Below, in pieces: positions 20,513 through 32,022 of a stretch of DNA of 64,000 nt. The notes under the pieces are model-generated. The model was not told the DNA's origin, searched no databases, and was given only the letters and a program-made list of their open reading frames with translations. Location of the stretch: contig CM072343.1 in the NCBI GenBank assembly GCA_036874045.1, forward strand, positions 8,762,001-8,826,000, written 5' to 3'. Both the position numbers and the translations under genes were made by a program. This DNA comes from Cymodocea nodosa (lineage: Eukaryota; Streptophyta; Magnoliopsida; Alismatales; Cymodoceaceae). Numbering within the stretch: position 1 is the first letter of the stretch; the number at the start of each line of letters is the position of its first letter.

Positions 20513-22778
20513 TGTTTGTGTTTTCCCAGCACTACACCAGGAAAACTTGGATTTGTTACTTCTGTTTTTACTTAGTTAATTTATCTTTATGCCTTTTCTT
20601 TCTTTTAGAAGCAAACAAACAACCTTTAATACAATTTAGATATTAATTCCAATTTGTACTTTAACTGCAAGTGCACAGTGTCTATTGTATCAGTGTGCAA
20701 GTACAGGTCGATCCCATAGGGAATTGCTTAAAAGTTTAGAACTGTCCGTTTGTTAACAATCAAATTTATATATTCAATAAGCTCTCTGTTGAATTATAGT
20801 TAACTCAACGGATAAAGTTCGTTGAGTTATAACTAAGTCAACGGACTAACCTTGTGGACTTAAGTTAACTCCATGAGTTTGTCTTTTCTTTTTAGTACTG
20901 CTATTTACAGAGGAATTCAGCCAACCATTGGGCGATTCCACAGATTGTAAATAACATCAATTAAGCTCTTTAATGTTAGTAAACATTGGATTTATCATTA
21001 AGCAATACTAACATTCAGATAATTCAAACAGTAACCATTAAAATCTTTAAGTCTTTTGAACGAACCAATTTCAGTAAACTGTAAAACTAAAACAAACATA
21101 AAACAATCACAACACTGACAAAGATAACATAAATCACGATACAACACAAACAATACAATACTCAAATACAACATACAATAGCAGATAAGTTGTTTTTGGT
21201 ATTTTTGGTTTAATATGAACATGGAAATGGGTGAAAGGTGAAATGTAAAGTAATCTCAATCAATAGTAAATACTTCTGTCACTACATACGACACGATTAC
21301 ACCATTGAAAATTAAACCACTTACAATCCTATCTCCTCTCCCTATAGAATCGCGAGTCCAGAATTGCAAGATAATCTCCTCTTCAGCATACAGGCACCAA
21401 CTCGAAGTCAAGGCTAGAAGCTTTATGATCTCTTGAAATATGAGTCGGTGCTTGGTGAAAATGGCTTCCCTTCCCGCGACGCGATCACTCCTCACAATGG
21501 TTGTCAAGCACTGTGTGTTGCTCGGAATCGACCCGACATCAAGAAAGTATTCTCACAGACCTCTAATGGTTGGCGATTATGGTGGATATGGTGGTGGTAA
21601 CAATGGTTGGTGTGGTACTTTGGAGAATTGCCGATACTGCCTGTAGAAAGCTCGACGCTCCTCCTCTATACACACTAGTCGTCCATTAATCACCCACGCA
21701 CCCTTTACTTCTTTTTCTTCTTTTCTTTTATATTTCTTCAGTAGTAATTGCTTCTACTTGAATGGTCGATTGGATTTCCTTCATTCATATCAACGGCGAT
21801 GATTTCTTCTCCCTGCGTAATACATGCAATCATGGTTTTTCTTCCAACTATCCTGTTTCTGCAACCGCTACAGTGGCATATTAGAAAATAAATAGTCCGT
21901 GGAGTTACAGATAACTCAACAGACTTTCTTCATTGATTTAACTATAAAACACGTGCATAAATTTAACTATCCGATGTTTAGGTGCATTTCGGATACTTAC
22001 AAACTTAACTATCTGATGCTCAAAAGCATCGGATAGTTACAGATAACTCATCGATATTTAACTTAAGTAAATCTACCAAATCTCGACACGTGTCAGCAGT
22101 AGTTTAATAATAAAATTCACATTTCAGAGAGTTACAGGTCTAACTATCCGATGCTTAGATGCATTTCGGATAGTTACAACTAACTCACCGAAAGTCCACT
22201 TAAGTCACTTTACCAGAACATGACACGTGTCCTCAGCTATTTTATAAATAAAAAGAGATTTCGGAGGGTTACACATATAACTGTCCGATGACCAACTGCA
22301 ATTACAAATAGTTAGAGATAACTCACCGAAAGTTCACTTAAGTCATGCATTATGGTTTTGACATGTGTACTTCAAGAATTAATAAAATATTCTTTCAAAA
22401 CATAACTGTTCGGCAATTTAAACATAACTATCTAACATGTTCGGTCTGTTAAACATAACTGTTCGGCAATTTAAACATAACTATCTGACATGTTCTGTCT
22501 ATTAAACATAACTGTCCGAAATATGTTCGGTATGTTAAACATAATTGTCCGAAATATCAGAAAATTCGGATACTTAAGAATTTCACAGCCCGCAACTTAC
22601 TAACAGTTCAAAAATATACTAAATTGACATTAATTCCCCAAAATTAAGCAGTAATTCTAATTAAAGCATATAATAGTGCAATTATAACATAATGGCTTAA
22701 TTCTTATATGATAAGCTAAATATTATGCAATTAACCATCATTTAACCGTTAATAATATGCACTTTTTCATTCTAAATA
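20513..22778 (-). repeat. G2 (minus copy) 3' LTR
   Basis: 2266 bp, ending CTAAATA (a mutated CA) next to the polypurine tract. TATA box complement CTTTTATA at 21725-21732. The inner box TGCAAGTGCACAGTG ... CAAGTACAGG lies at about 20662-20720. TTCGGATAGTTA-type palindromes fill 21955-22570. A small open frame at 21256-21507 is described separately. Confidence 0.88.
21256..21507 (-). CDS. Small ORF within G2 LTR, unknown
   Basis: An 83-codon frame beginning MTTIVRSDRVAGREAIFTKH. The same reading frame is recognisable, with stops, in the G2 LTRs at about 5950-6190 and at 37560-38810 (there split by the C2 LTR). Recurrent words are RSDRV, GREAIFTKHRLI, LLAL and AEEE. I recognise no family. It may be only a GC-richer transcribed LTR segment that happens to stay open; the similarity between copies is expected of LTRs anyway. 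Low confidence as a protein. Confidence 0.25.
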   Translation of the reverse strand: MTTIVRSDRVAGREAIFTKHRLIFQEIIKLLALTSSWCLYAEEEIILQFWTRDSIGRGDRIVSGLIFNGVIVSYVVTEVFTID

Positions 22779-23957
22779 CTTCCCCCATACCTAAATTTTG
22801 CTAGTCCCTTAGCAAACTAAGATCTAATTAATTGGTCTTTTAAAAAGTGCTAGAATTAATTCTTCTTCTTTTTTTCTTCTGTTCAGCATAAAAATATATA
22901 TTCTATATGTTTCAGTAATCAACCTGCAAATATACTTAGAATATATGCAAATTACATACGAAGTATATCATCATCACATAAGTGTTAATTATATTATCGT
23001 TTGTTCTTTTCATCATCTATCATCCTGAATTTTCTAATAAGATTTCTAGAAGAAATTTCAACAACATACGAATCAAAGTACAATCCAATTCAATATGATT
23101 AAGACAAGTAGAATAAAGAATTGTATCTCCATTAAAACAACTTCAAAAGTCAATTCCAGATTCATATTTCAGCAATTCTAGATAACAGAAAATATACTCG
23201 ATTCATAAGATATCTGTATTTCACAAAACACTTGTACCTTTTCAGAAGAGTATATTATTTTTTTTATACTTTAAAAGTTAATTTGACAAGCTTGAATCAT
23301 ACAGGAGCTTTCTAATGTACCCATGTAACGAGGATACATCATATAGCATCATATATAGCCTTCTAAATATAACATTCAAGCAGTTGCAGATTATAAATTT
23401 TACAGTCTCAATTATCAGATAGTTACAGCAAGTTCATAAAAATTTTCAATTTCCACAAAACTTTGCGGTACCATTTTAAGTTTTTTAATTAACAAACTTA
23501 CATGGCTGTTACTTTAATTACCTCCCCCCCATACCTACATTTTGCATTGTCCTCAATGTAAAAGATTTGACAATAAATACAGTAATTGTAGCAGGCATGA
23601 ATACAGTTTTGTTGATTAAAATTTAGGATAGTAATCAGTTACATACCTTATTTTGTTTGTATCTCCTTCTACATATTCCGATTTTTGATTCTGAAAACTT
23701 TTCATTCATAGATAAAAGCAAAAAAATTATATAACAAAATAACATTTAACAGATATTGATAATTCATTGTTTTGTGTAGAACCCAGGCTCCTATGCCTTT
23801 GGTGGCTCACAAGCAAGCCAGTTGGTTTCCCAGAACATATACCAACAAACTGGATTGATATTATTATTATTATTTTTTTTATAAAATAAAATGAAAACTA
23901 TATTTTTTTCTAAAAATAAATGTAGAATACACAACATTAAACACACAAAATCACAGC
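22779..23957 (-). other. G2 3' non-coding region with terminal and internal PPT-like boxes
   Basis: The terminal polypurine tract (sense AATTTAGGTATGGGGGAAG) lies at 22779-22800. A second G-run box lies at about 23521-23565 (sense TTGAGGACAATGCAAAATG then GGTATGGGGGGAGG). It closely resembles the internal box of G1 at 11661-11700. No ORF is visible. Confidence 0.7.
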
Positions 23958-25096
23958 TTAAGAACATGATTGAAAAGTAGGAACAAATGGAATAAATGTA
24001 TCAGTCCAAGCAAACTTTTTAGGCATAGTTCTTCTTGCTATTAATTCTATTTTCATGCAGTTCTTGTTCCTTCTTAATTTGTAAACATGTAATATATTAT
24101 AAATTCCAAATACAAGTGTATTACCATTAATGATATGAAATGCAGAAAGGGATCCTTTTTGGTTCCAAGGTAATGTAGAAGTTTCTATTTCTACATCTAT
24201 TTCAATATATTCCTCTTCCCACTTTCATTCATTTATGTCTTCCATAATCCATATTTGAAATTTCATCAGTTCATCCCACCATCTTATCAGACATAAAGTA
24301 GGATCATCTTCTTCATTATACCACATTCCTATTTGAATTTTATTAAATTCTGCAAATGGTGGTTTAGCTATATCACTCGGTATAGGTAAAATTTCTATAT
24401 ATTCATCATAACTGTCTATGCTCACTATGTATAAATCAGATCCAAATGCTATTGATATATTTGTGACTAGATATATATATCCATCTAGTATGACATGTGT
24501 TTGGTTAATTAATGATTTTCGACTCAAATATATCATAATATTTTCATTCCACGATCTATTCAGAAAATTATACACACTTAAGTGTAAATCTTCACCCCAA
24601 TTTCTTGTAGGTCGCCAATAATCTAATTTTTCAGGAATTGCAGAATTTTTATCAGAAAATATTAAAGCCAATCCACAATTTACAGTTGGTACTTCAAATC
24701 TATTAGGTCTTCCTATATTCCATTCTTCTCCTGTTATAGGATTTCTTATCAAAATATTAGGTAATAATAAACTTGCATACCTTGGTCTCGTCCTGTATAT
24801 GATTAATCCTTCATCTATCCCAGAATATGATTTATTCCTTCTAATGTATTGGGTGGAATTCCAGTAGTTTCTTCCATAGCCAGATATTCATGGGTATTTG
24901 AACTACGATTAAATGACCTCCATATGAATCCATCTCTAATCTTAGTCATTTTTGCAGCTTGTAGTCCCAGAAAATATTTTTCTTTAATACAGTCTTTAAT
25001 TTCCTTTGATACACAACATAGTCTGCACAGATCTTTAGCTGACAAGTTACTTAGTACTTCCCTTAGTGCATCCAACGGTAATTGCATCAATTCCAT
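23958..25096 (-). pseudogene. Captured F-box protein gene inside G2
   Basis: An F-box motif opens the protein (residues about 5-40, LPLDALREVLSNL, then DLCRLCCVSKEIKDCI). The long C-terminal region has NPITGEEW and repeated W/Y-rich strands, typical of plant F-box proteins with an F-box-associated beta-rich domain. Such proteins recruit substrates to SCF ubiquitin ligases through SKP1. The frame shifts near 24815-24850, and one TGA at 24225 interrupts an otherwise open frame that runs on to a TAA at 23958. Full length would be about 380 residues. I see no intron. It lies in sense orientation between gag and the polypurine tract of G2, so it appears to be a host gene carried by the element. 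Palindromic boxes lie just upstream (25167-25234). Confidence 0.85.
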
Positions 25097-25166
25097 TTGT
25101 TGATTCTGTATAACACAAACAAAAATTTAGCAGAGACAAAAAATTAACATAACTACTGTACACCCT

Positions 25167-25234
25167 CGTGGAGTTAAAGCATAACTCAACGGACTAAGTT
25201 CGTTGAGTTAAGAACTAACTCTACGATACTATTA
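25167..25234. repeat. Palindromic box pair at gag/F-box boundary of G2
   Basis: Two adjacent inverted repeats: GTGGAGTTA...TAACTCAACG and CGTTGAGTTA...TAACTCTACG. They lie between the gag stop and the F-box start. Confidence 0.75.
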
Positions 25235-25286
25235 ACTATAAATAAAAACATATATATACACAGATAGTTGCTTTAGATATGCTGCT

Positions 25287-26630
25287 TCATTCAGCTACCC
25301 TCCTAGAAGAGGTATTAATTTCATTAACCATTCTATTGACAGGATTAGGTATAGCTTGTATTGGCAATCCTCCAGTAGGTCTAACTTCCATTGGTTTCTT
25401 CTGTCTATGTGGTATATTTCTATTCTGATTTTGAATTGCAGCACTTCCAAATACAAAATCTAGACGACTGTTTAATTGTTGGATTATCTTTTCTAATTTC
25501 TCTATTCTAGATCCTTGTTCCAGTAATGCTTCATAACTTATATTCTTCTCATTTATATTTTCTCCTCCTTGGAAATTGTTGTTTCTCCAAGATAAATTTG
25601 GGTGATTTCTCCAATTAGGATTATAAGAATTTCCCAAGTTATCTCTCTGGTTTCTAGCATAAATAATATCTAAATCATTTATGTTTGCATTCTTTTCTGC
25701 TAGCTTTTGATTTAATGATAACTCTTCTATTTTCTTTGTTAATTCATTTAATTTCACCTTAAGCATAGTACTTGAATCTATTTCATGCATTCCTCTTGGC
25801 AATATTTTTTTATCTGCAATAGCTTCAGTCGAGTTTTCCCACTATGCAGTTCTTTTTGCAAAGTTTTCTAAATATGCCCATGCCTCTTCACTACATAACT
25901 TTAAAAATCCATTTTGACAAGTAGATTCTAAAAAAGATTTCGTTGAAACATCTATGCCTTCATAAATTATACCGATTAATTGTGCTTTACTCATTGCATG
26001 ATGTGGACATTGAGTTAGTAAATCTTTAAATCTTTCAAAATATTTCCAGAATGATTCACCCTGTTTTTGGCTACACATTAATATTTCCTTCTTCTTTTTA
26101 ATCGTTTGATGTGTTCGATAATATTTTTCCAGAAAAATAAAGCAAAATTCAGTCCATGTAGAAATTGAATCAAGCGATAGAGTATATAACCATCTCTTAG
26201 TTGTGTCTTTTAAAGAAAAAGGGATATATCTAAGTTTAATAGCATCTATACTCATGTTCGGCATTTTCATCATTTGACAAACTTTATTAAATTCTCTAAG
26301 GAAATAATAGGCATCCTCTCTTTCTAATCCATGAAAATGTGGCAATTGACTAATATAATTAGATTTCAGTTCAAACCTATCTCCCTCAAAGTTTGGCAAT
26401 CGAATACATGAAGGTTCATGAACTAATTCCGAATACAGAATTTCTCCTAATGGTTTCTCTATTGGAACAGCCACCTCTACGTTCTCTTTTAAAGAAAGGT
26501 TAGCTACACCCCAAAGAATTTCATTAAAGTTTAGTTCGAAAATTTTTTCAGTACTCCTCTGTGATGAAAATTCTTGGGTAGGTGTTCTTACTAATCGTTT
26601 AGTGCTTAGAGAATGAGTCCATGTGCTCAT
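25287..26630 (-). pseudogene. G2 gag (capsid-type), located 3' of integrase and extra ORF
   Basis: A 448-codon frame with one in-frame TAG (about 25842). G1 has CAG at the same place (RTMQWE versus RTA-stop-WE). The capsid domain aligns with G1 gag (FELKSNYISQLPHFHGLERE, DAIKLRYIPFSLKD, ESFWKYFERF). It is followed by an NPNWRNHPNLSWRN RNA-binding-like segment and a C-terminal GGLPIQAIPNP, equivalent to the G1 LPSQPALNP end. As in G1 there is no zinc knuckle. It starts at ATG 26630, after a conserved intergenic region with palindromes and a TATA-like box, and is followed by the F-box gene. Confidence 0.87.
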
Positions 26631-27573
26631 AAATAAATAGCAAAAGATTAATTACATACCAATCTGAAGCTTTCAATTCAATAAATATTTGTTGTTAGAT
26701 GAAGTCGAATCAACTGCTTCTCCTTCCAGTTCCTCCAACGCATTCTCCTTTCTTTTAAAAGTGCTGGTAACTCGTAAATAACATTCTGATTTATATATAT
26801 AATGTACATCCATAAAGTGAAGAAATCTCATTGCAAGAACGTGTCTTGCAACGTGCATCGTGGTTCCTGTTTTTATGGGTACGTGTACTACTATTAATTT
26901 CAATTTTAGTAACTGCTAAGCCAACGAAGTTTCATTCGTGGTTAAAAGAATAACCGTTCTGCTTAATCCATGAACTAACCTCGTTGAGTTATAGATAACT
27001 CAACAGAACACAGTCGGTTACTATTGCTAACTCTACGGACTAACTTCGTTGAGTTATAGATAACTCAACGGAGTGACCTTATATTATATTACTGACCTCA
27101 TGGAGTTACGGTTAACTCAACGAACTTACTTCGTTGAGTTAACATTTAGCAACTTCTAAGTTTTACTCTCGTAAATTCCTCTCTATTTTTTTTTTTATTC
27201 TGCTAACTGAAATAAAGTTAAATCTATGTCATTAATGCATCATTCTAATCAAAATTCGTTTAAATCTGAACATTATATAAAGATTTAACTTGCAGGTCAT
27301 TTTATGTTATGTAGAATTTACATTTTACCTTGCAACATGTAGAAATTATTTTTAAGCATTTATCTTGTCACTCAACAAATTGTAAATCTGTTACATATTC
27401 ATTTATAAAATTCCACAAATTATATAATATTCAATAAATTCCATTCATTTCACATCCAAAACACATATGAAAAGTACATCTGAAAAATTATATTCATTCA
27501 TATGAATCAATTTACAATGTAAATACATCATACAATTTCATACAATTTTATACAAGTAGACGAATAATACAAT
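26631..27573 (-). promoter_or_regulatory. G2 intergenic region between extra ORF and gag: palindromes and TATA-like box
   Basis: Holds four palindromes of the CGTTGAGTTA...TAACTCAACG type (26984-27150). About 180 bp nearer gag, a conserved stretch contains ACGT-core words and a TATA-like run (sense TATATATATAAATC, about 26785-26800). The plus-strand G2 copy has the same arrangement (58867-59302, TATAAATATA at about 59214). A 76-codon frame here (26903-26673) is similar in both copies but resembles a leader more than a protein. Promoter function is inferred. Confidence 0.5.
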
Positions 27574-29726
27574 TTAATCTCTATTCCTAAGTTCATCTAC
27601 TTCCTTCTGGAGTTTTTCTAATTGAAGTTCTAATTGATTAATTCTTTCTACAGCTCCTGTAATTCCTCTAGAAGGTACAACTATCTCTGCAGCTACAAAA
27701 TTTTTGTATTCTTTCACTGAAATGGTTCTTGATCTGATCCTTTTTTATGTCCATTTCGTGAAATCAATACAATCCACCATCAGCAGTGGAATCAAATGTC
27801 CATAAAATAATTTTTTCTTTACTGCTTTCAGCTTGGAGATAAAAACTATAGACCAATTTATTTGAGTCCTGTTTACAACTGCATATGTGGCCCATTTGAC
27901 AAATTGACTTAATTCTATGTCATGACCCTATCGTTGATAGACATTTTTAATCAGAATGTTAGCTACCATGTGTGCTTTACCACTTAAATGCTTCAATCTG
28001 TTTAATAAAGGTACACCAGGATTGATAGCTAAACAATCTTTGATTTCCTGTTCAGTCCACTCGACGGCAATTGTGTCTTCCAAAATTTTTAATCTTTCAT
28101 TCTTCAATCCAAAAATGTTGTGGAGAAGCTCTAGTGTTATCTGTACATCAGCTTCCTCCACGTTGGAAATTAATCCTCCTTCTCCTTCTCTTAAATTTGC
28201 ATAAAAACAATCTTCTCTTTGATTTCTTGCATTCCATCCCAATTTACTGGTCTACTGTAAATGATATCATAACCTCTAATCTCTTGGTATTTGGTATAAG
28301 CTTCCTGACTACAAAAATGTACTTCATTTAAAATTGTTGTTTCAATTGAGTCAGGAATGTGACTTTGCTATTCCAGAGGGGTTTGTTCTTGCTCTTCCTC
28401 TTCTATAGGCTGCATTTGAACATTCTCTACAGATTCCTGAATTTTTTCTTTTGCTTCTGTCTGTGGTGGTGAGCCAGCAGAACTCTCCACTCCATCTTGA
28501 ATTCTTTCCAGAAATTGCTGAAGAGTTTCTTGCTCTTCAATGGAATCTGTGAAGTTATTTTTGTCCAAATGGCTTCTTTCAGCCTCTTCATTTTCTACTT
28601 TTTCTTCTTCCTCCTAACTACCAATCTGTTTTGTTACTGTTCTTTCTGATTCTATAACAGATTAGGATGGAGTCATGGGCAATTCAGTTTCTACCCTAAT
28701 TTCTATTCTTTCTTCTTGTATAGGTTGTAGATTAATTTCAGCCTAATTTTCTTCTTGTCTTTGCTCCTCCTACTACAGCTCCTCCTGCTCCTCTTCAGAA
28801 TCGGATAGCAGATTTATAAAAATTGGCTCCATAGGCCCTATTGACATTGGTATCTTAGATTTAATCTCTTCTTGATAGTCAGGCACTATCTCTTTTCCTT
28901 TCCTTTTTCTGATTAATTGTGTCTATTCTTCCTCTTCTTCTTCTGAGATTAAATCTACAAAAGTAAGCTCTGCAAGCCTTCGAGCCACAGGTACTAGCTT
29001 TTCCTGTTTAAATTTTTCTATAATTACTGGTCTCAAAGGACTAGCTTCATCTCCTTTTGCAGCAGGTTTGGTAGTAGCTTCTTGATGCTGTTCCATTTTA
29101 ATTTTATATTGGGCTTTCAACTTTTCTGCAACCCTCTTTTTGTAAAGTACATCAAACACTAGGTGTGCTTTAGCCACTGCCAAATCTTCTGATTCTCCTT
29201 GGTTTTTCCCAACTTGAATCAGTGCTTGAAATTCCTTTAACTCTTCTTTAGTCGAAGGCCCCATCATTTCTGCTCGTGCCAACGGCTCAAATGGTGGAAT
29301 TGAAGGTCCTGGTTGTTGTTCCTCAGGAACAAGTCTTTCAGCAGTCGGCTCCTCTTGTTCTTCCTCTTGTTGTTCCTACCGCCATATTTCCCAACTTCCA
29401 CGACCAGCAATGCGCCTTTTGAACCATAATCTGGTCTTGCATTGGATTAGCTCTAGGGCTACTTCATTCTTCAGCCTGATTCTTCTTTCTTTACTAACTG
29501 CAATTTCTGTTGCTACTCTGATTCGTGTCTCCATTATTTGGGGTATTTGTATACCACAATCTACTAATATTCTTCTTAATCTAAAAAGTTCAGATTCTAC
29601 CTTCTGTAACTCTTTTTCTCTCGTCATATTTCTGATCTTCTATCGCGTGTGCCATTCTTCTAATTCTTTCAAAAATTCTGATGTATCAACAGCCTCTTCC
29701 CAGAATTCAGGTGTCATCTTCCTCAT
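27574..29726 (-). pseudogene. G2 extra ORF (aORF), minus copy
   Basis: A frame of about 700 codons broken by several stops. In order it has an N-terminal charged segment (MTPEFWEEAVDTSEF, KERRIRLKNEVALE), a long Glu/Gln-rich disordered middle, a folded domain (YANLREGEGGLISN, ITLELLHNIFGL, KAHMVANILIKN, TYAVVNRTQINW, KKLFYGH) and a C-terminal heptad-like coiled coil (INQLELQLEKLQKEVDELR). The folded domain resembles the putative plant transposon protein family and is homologous to the C1 extra ORF. No signal peptide or membrane segment is evident, so I do not call it an envelope protein. Several stops are CAG in the sister copy (for example HTR-stop-K versus HTRQK). Confidence 0.75.
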
Positions 29727-30278
29727 CGTGGAGTTACTCAACAGCACGGAATCACTCTGATTTCTACTGTTCTATATTCTAAATGATTTGCCTGATAATG
29801 ACCCCAAAACCCTAGGTTTAAAATAAATAAGCCCTAAGTTTAGGCAGGTAATCGGGTCATTTCCCGAGCCAACTATTACTATCTCATCCGCGGTCTTAGC
29901 TACAGTACTCCGATGAGTTACAGTTAACTCAACGGAATAAGCACGTTGACTAACTCAAGACTCAACGAAGTAAGCTCGTTGAGTTAAGTGTAACTCAACG
30001 GACTCCCCGTACAAACAGATATAATAATAAAAATACTACAAATAATAGTTTTTCTGTTTTTTTTTTATTTTTTATTACTGGTTTAACCGATACTATGTTT
30101 CGGTAAAACCAACATTTTTTTTCTTAAAATTAATATACATATTTTTTATGTTTCGTTCATACCGATGGATCCGGTCGGTTGAACCGTAATGATTTTTATG
30201 TTTTATATATATATATATTCTTTTTAATGTGTTTTTTTATATATATATATATATATAAACATAAAAATTGATTTCTTA
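29727..30278 (-). promoter_or_regulatory. G2 intergenic region between integrase and extra ORF
   Basis: Contains palindromes at 29909-30004 (CGATGAGTTA...TAACTCAACG, CGTTGAGTTAAG...TAACTCAACGG) and a TATTTATT run about 95 bp before the extra ORF start. A stretch of AACCGAT/ATCGGTT-type inverted words lies at 30080-30190, with two (TA)n runs at 30204-30218 and 30239-30257. The plus copy (54389-55067) has the same order of elements. Confidence 0.5.
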
Positions 30279-30866
30279 CTAAGTAAAGCTTGAGTAGTCC
30301 TCTACTCTGACTTCTTCTATAATTCCAAAGGAGCTTTTTGGTGTTTTCAGAATAGGTTTAAGTCTTTGTCCATTTACTTTAAATATATTTTGATTTTTTG
30401 GATTTTCAATTTCAATAACTCCATAAGGATAAATATTTCAAACTATGTAAGGTCCTACCCATCTAGATCTTAATTTTCCTAGATGGTTATGGAGTCTAGC
30501 CATATAAAGATATACTTCTTGTCCTATTTCAAAACTTTTTGGAATAATTTTTCTATCATGCTAGAATTTTATTTTCTCTTACAGTCTTTGAATAAGCTTC
30601 ATTTCTAAATTCTTCTAATTCAATTAGTTGCATTTTTCTATTTTCAGAAGCTTGATTTAAATTAGTATTCAGAGTTTTTAATGCCCAATAAGCTGTATGT
30701 TCTATTTCAGCAAGTAAATGACAACTTTTTCCATATACTAGCCTAAAAGGTGACATACCTAAGCTTGTTTTATAAGTAGTTCTATAAGCCCAAAGTGCAT
30801 CTATCAATCTATTAGCCCAATCTGTTCTATTAGGATTTACTACTTTTTCTAAGATTAACTTAATTT
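30279..30866 (-). pseudogene. G2 integrase, C-terminal part (minus copy)
   Basis: Matches the second half of the plus-copy integrase: [38 protein letters not shown] and, after a frame break near 30556, the chromodomain-less C-terminal tail ending DYSSFT. The catalytic Asp residues and Glu are absent because the 5' LTR remnant is fused at 30866. Microhomology of a few T/C bases is present at the junction. Confidence 0.85.
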
Positions 30867-32022
30867 CTCACAGACCTCTGATGGTTGGCGATTATAGTGG
30901 ATATGGTGGTGGTAACGACGGTTGGTGTGGTACTTTAGAGAATTGCCGATACTGCTTGTAGAAAGCTCGGTGCTCCTCCTCTATACACACTGGCAACCTT
31001 TACTTCTTTTTCTTCTTTTCTTTTATATTTCTTCAGTAGTAACTACTTCTGCTTGAATGGTTGATTGGATTTCCTTCATTCGTATCAACGGCGATGATTT
31101 CTTCTCCCTGCGCAATACATGCAATCGTGATTTTTCTTTCAACTATCCTATTTCTGCAACCGCTACAGTGGCATATTAGAAAATAAATAGTCCGTGGAGT
31201 TACAAATAACTCAACAGACTTTCTTCATTGATTTAACTATAAAACACGTGCATAAATTTAACTATCCGATGCTTAGGTGTATTTTAGATACTTACAAACT
31301 TAACTATTCGATGCTTAGATGCATTTCGGATAGTTACAGATAACTCACCGATATATAACTTAAGTAAATCTACCAAATCTCGACACGTGTCAGCAGCAGT
31401 TTAATAATAAAATACACATTTCAGAGAGTTACAGGTCTAACTATCTGATGCTTAGATGCATTTCAGATAGTTACAACTAACTCACTGAAAGTCCACTTAA
31501 GTCACTTTACCAGAACATGACACGTGTCCTCAGCTATTTTATAAATAAAAAGAGATTTCGGAGGGTTACACATATAACTATCTGATGCCCAGCTGCAATT
31601 TCGGATAGTTAGAGATAACTCATTGAATGTTCACTTAAGTTATGCATTATGGTTTTGACACGTGTACTTCAGGAATTAATAAAATATTCTTTCAAAACAT
31701 AACTGTTCGGCAATTTAAACATAACTATCCGACATGTTTGGTCTGTTAAGCATAACTGTCCGAAATATGTTCGGTATGTTAAACATAACTGTCTGAAATA
31801 TCAAGAAATTCGGATACTTAAGAATTTCACAGCCTGCAACTTACAGACACTTCAGAAATGTACTAAATTGACATTAATTCCCCAAAATTAAGTAGTAATT
31901 CTAATTAAAGCATATAACAGTGCAATTATTACATAATGGCTTAATTCTTATATGATAAGCTAAATATTATGCAATTAACCATCATTTAATCATTAATAAT
32001 ATGCACTTTTTCATTCTAAACA
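30867..32022 (-). repeat. G2 (minus copy) 5' LTR remnant
   Basis: About 1156 bp aligning with 21551-22778 of the 3' LTR, including TATA complement CTTTTATA (31020-31027) and the hairpin-rich outer half. The inner half is deleted. Confidence 0.88.

Larger units (their letters stand above)
20513..32022 (-). mobile_element. G2 minus-strand copy with extra ORF, 3' gag and captured F-box gene
   Basis: An 11.5 kb element bounded by TGTTTGTG and CTAAACA with a perfect CACTT duplication (20508-20512 and 32023-32027), inserted in the C1 extra ORF. Sense order: 5' LTR remnant, integrase C-terminal part, extra ORF, gag, F-box gene, polypurine tract, 3' LTR. A deletion joins the middle of the 5' LTR to integrase near 30866. 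It removed the PBS, the 5' ORF, protease, RT, RNase H and the integrase N-terminus. Confidence 0.9.

Noticed and set aside
20519-20546. Apparent degenerate PBS next to a G2 LTR, which would imply tandem elements sharing an LTR
   Set aside because: The TG terminus and perfect CACTT duplication place the LTR edge at 20513, so this sequence is part of the LTR.
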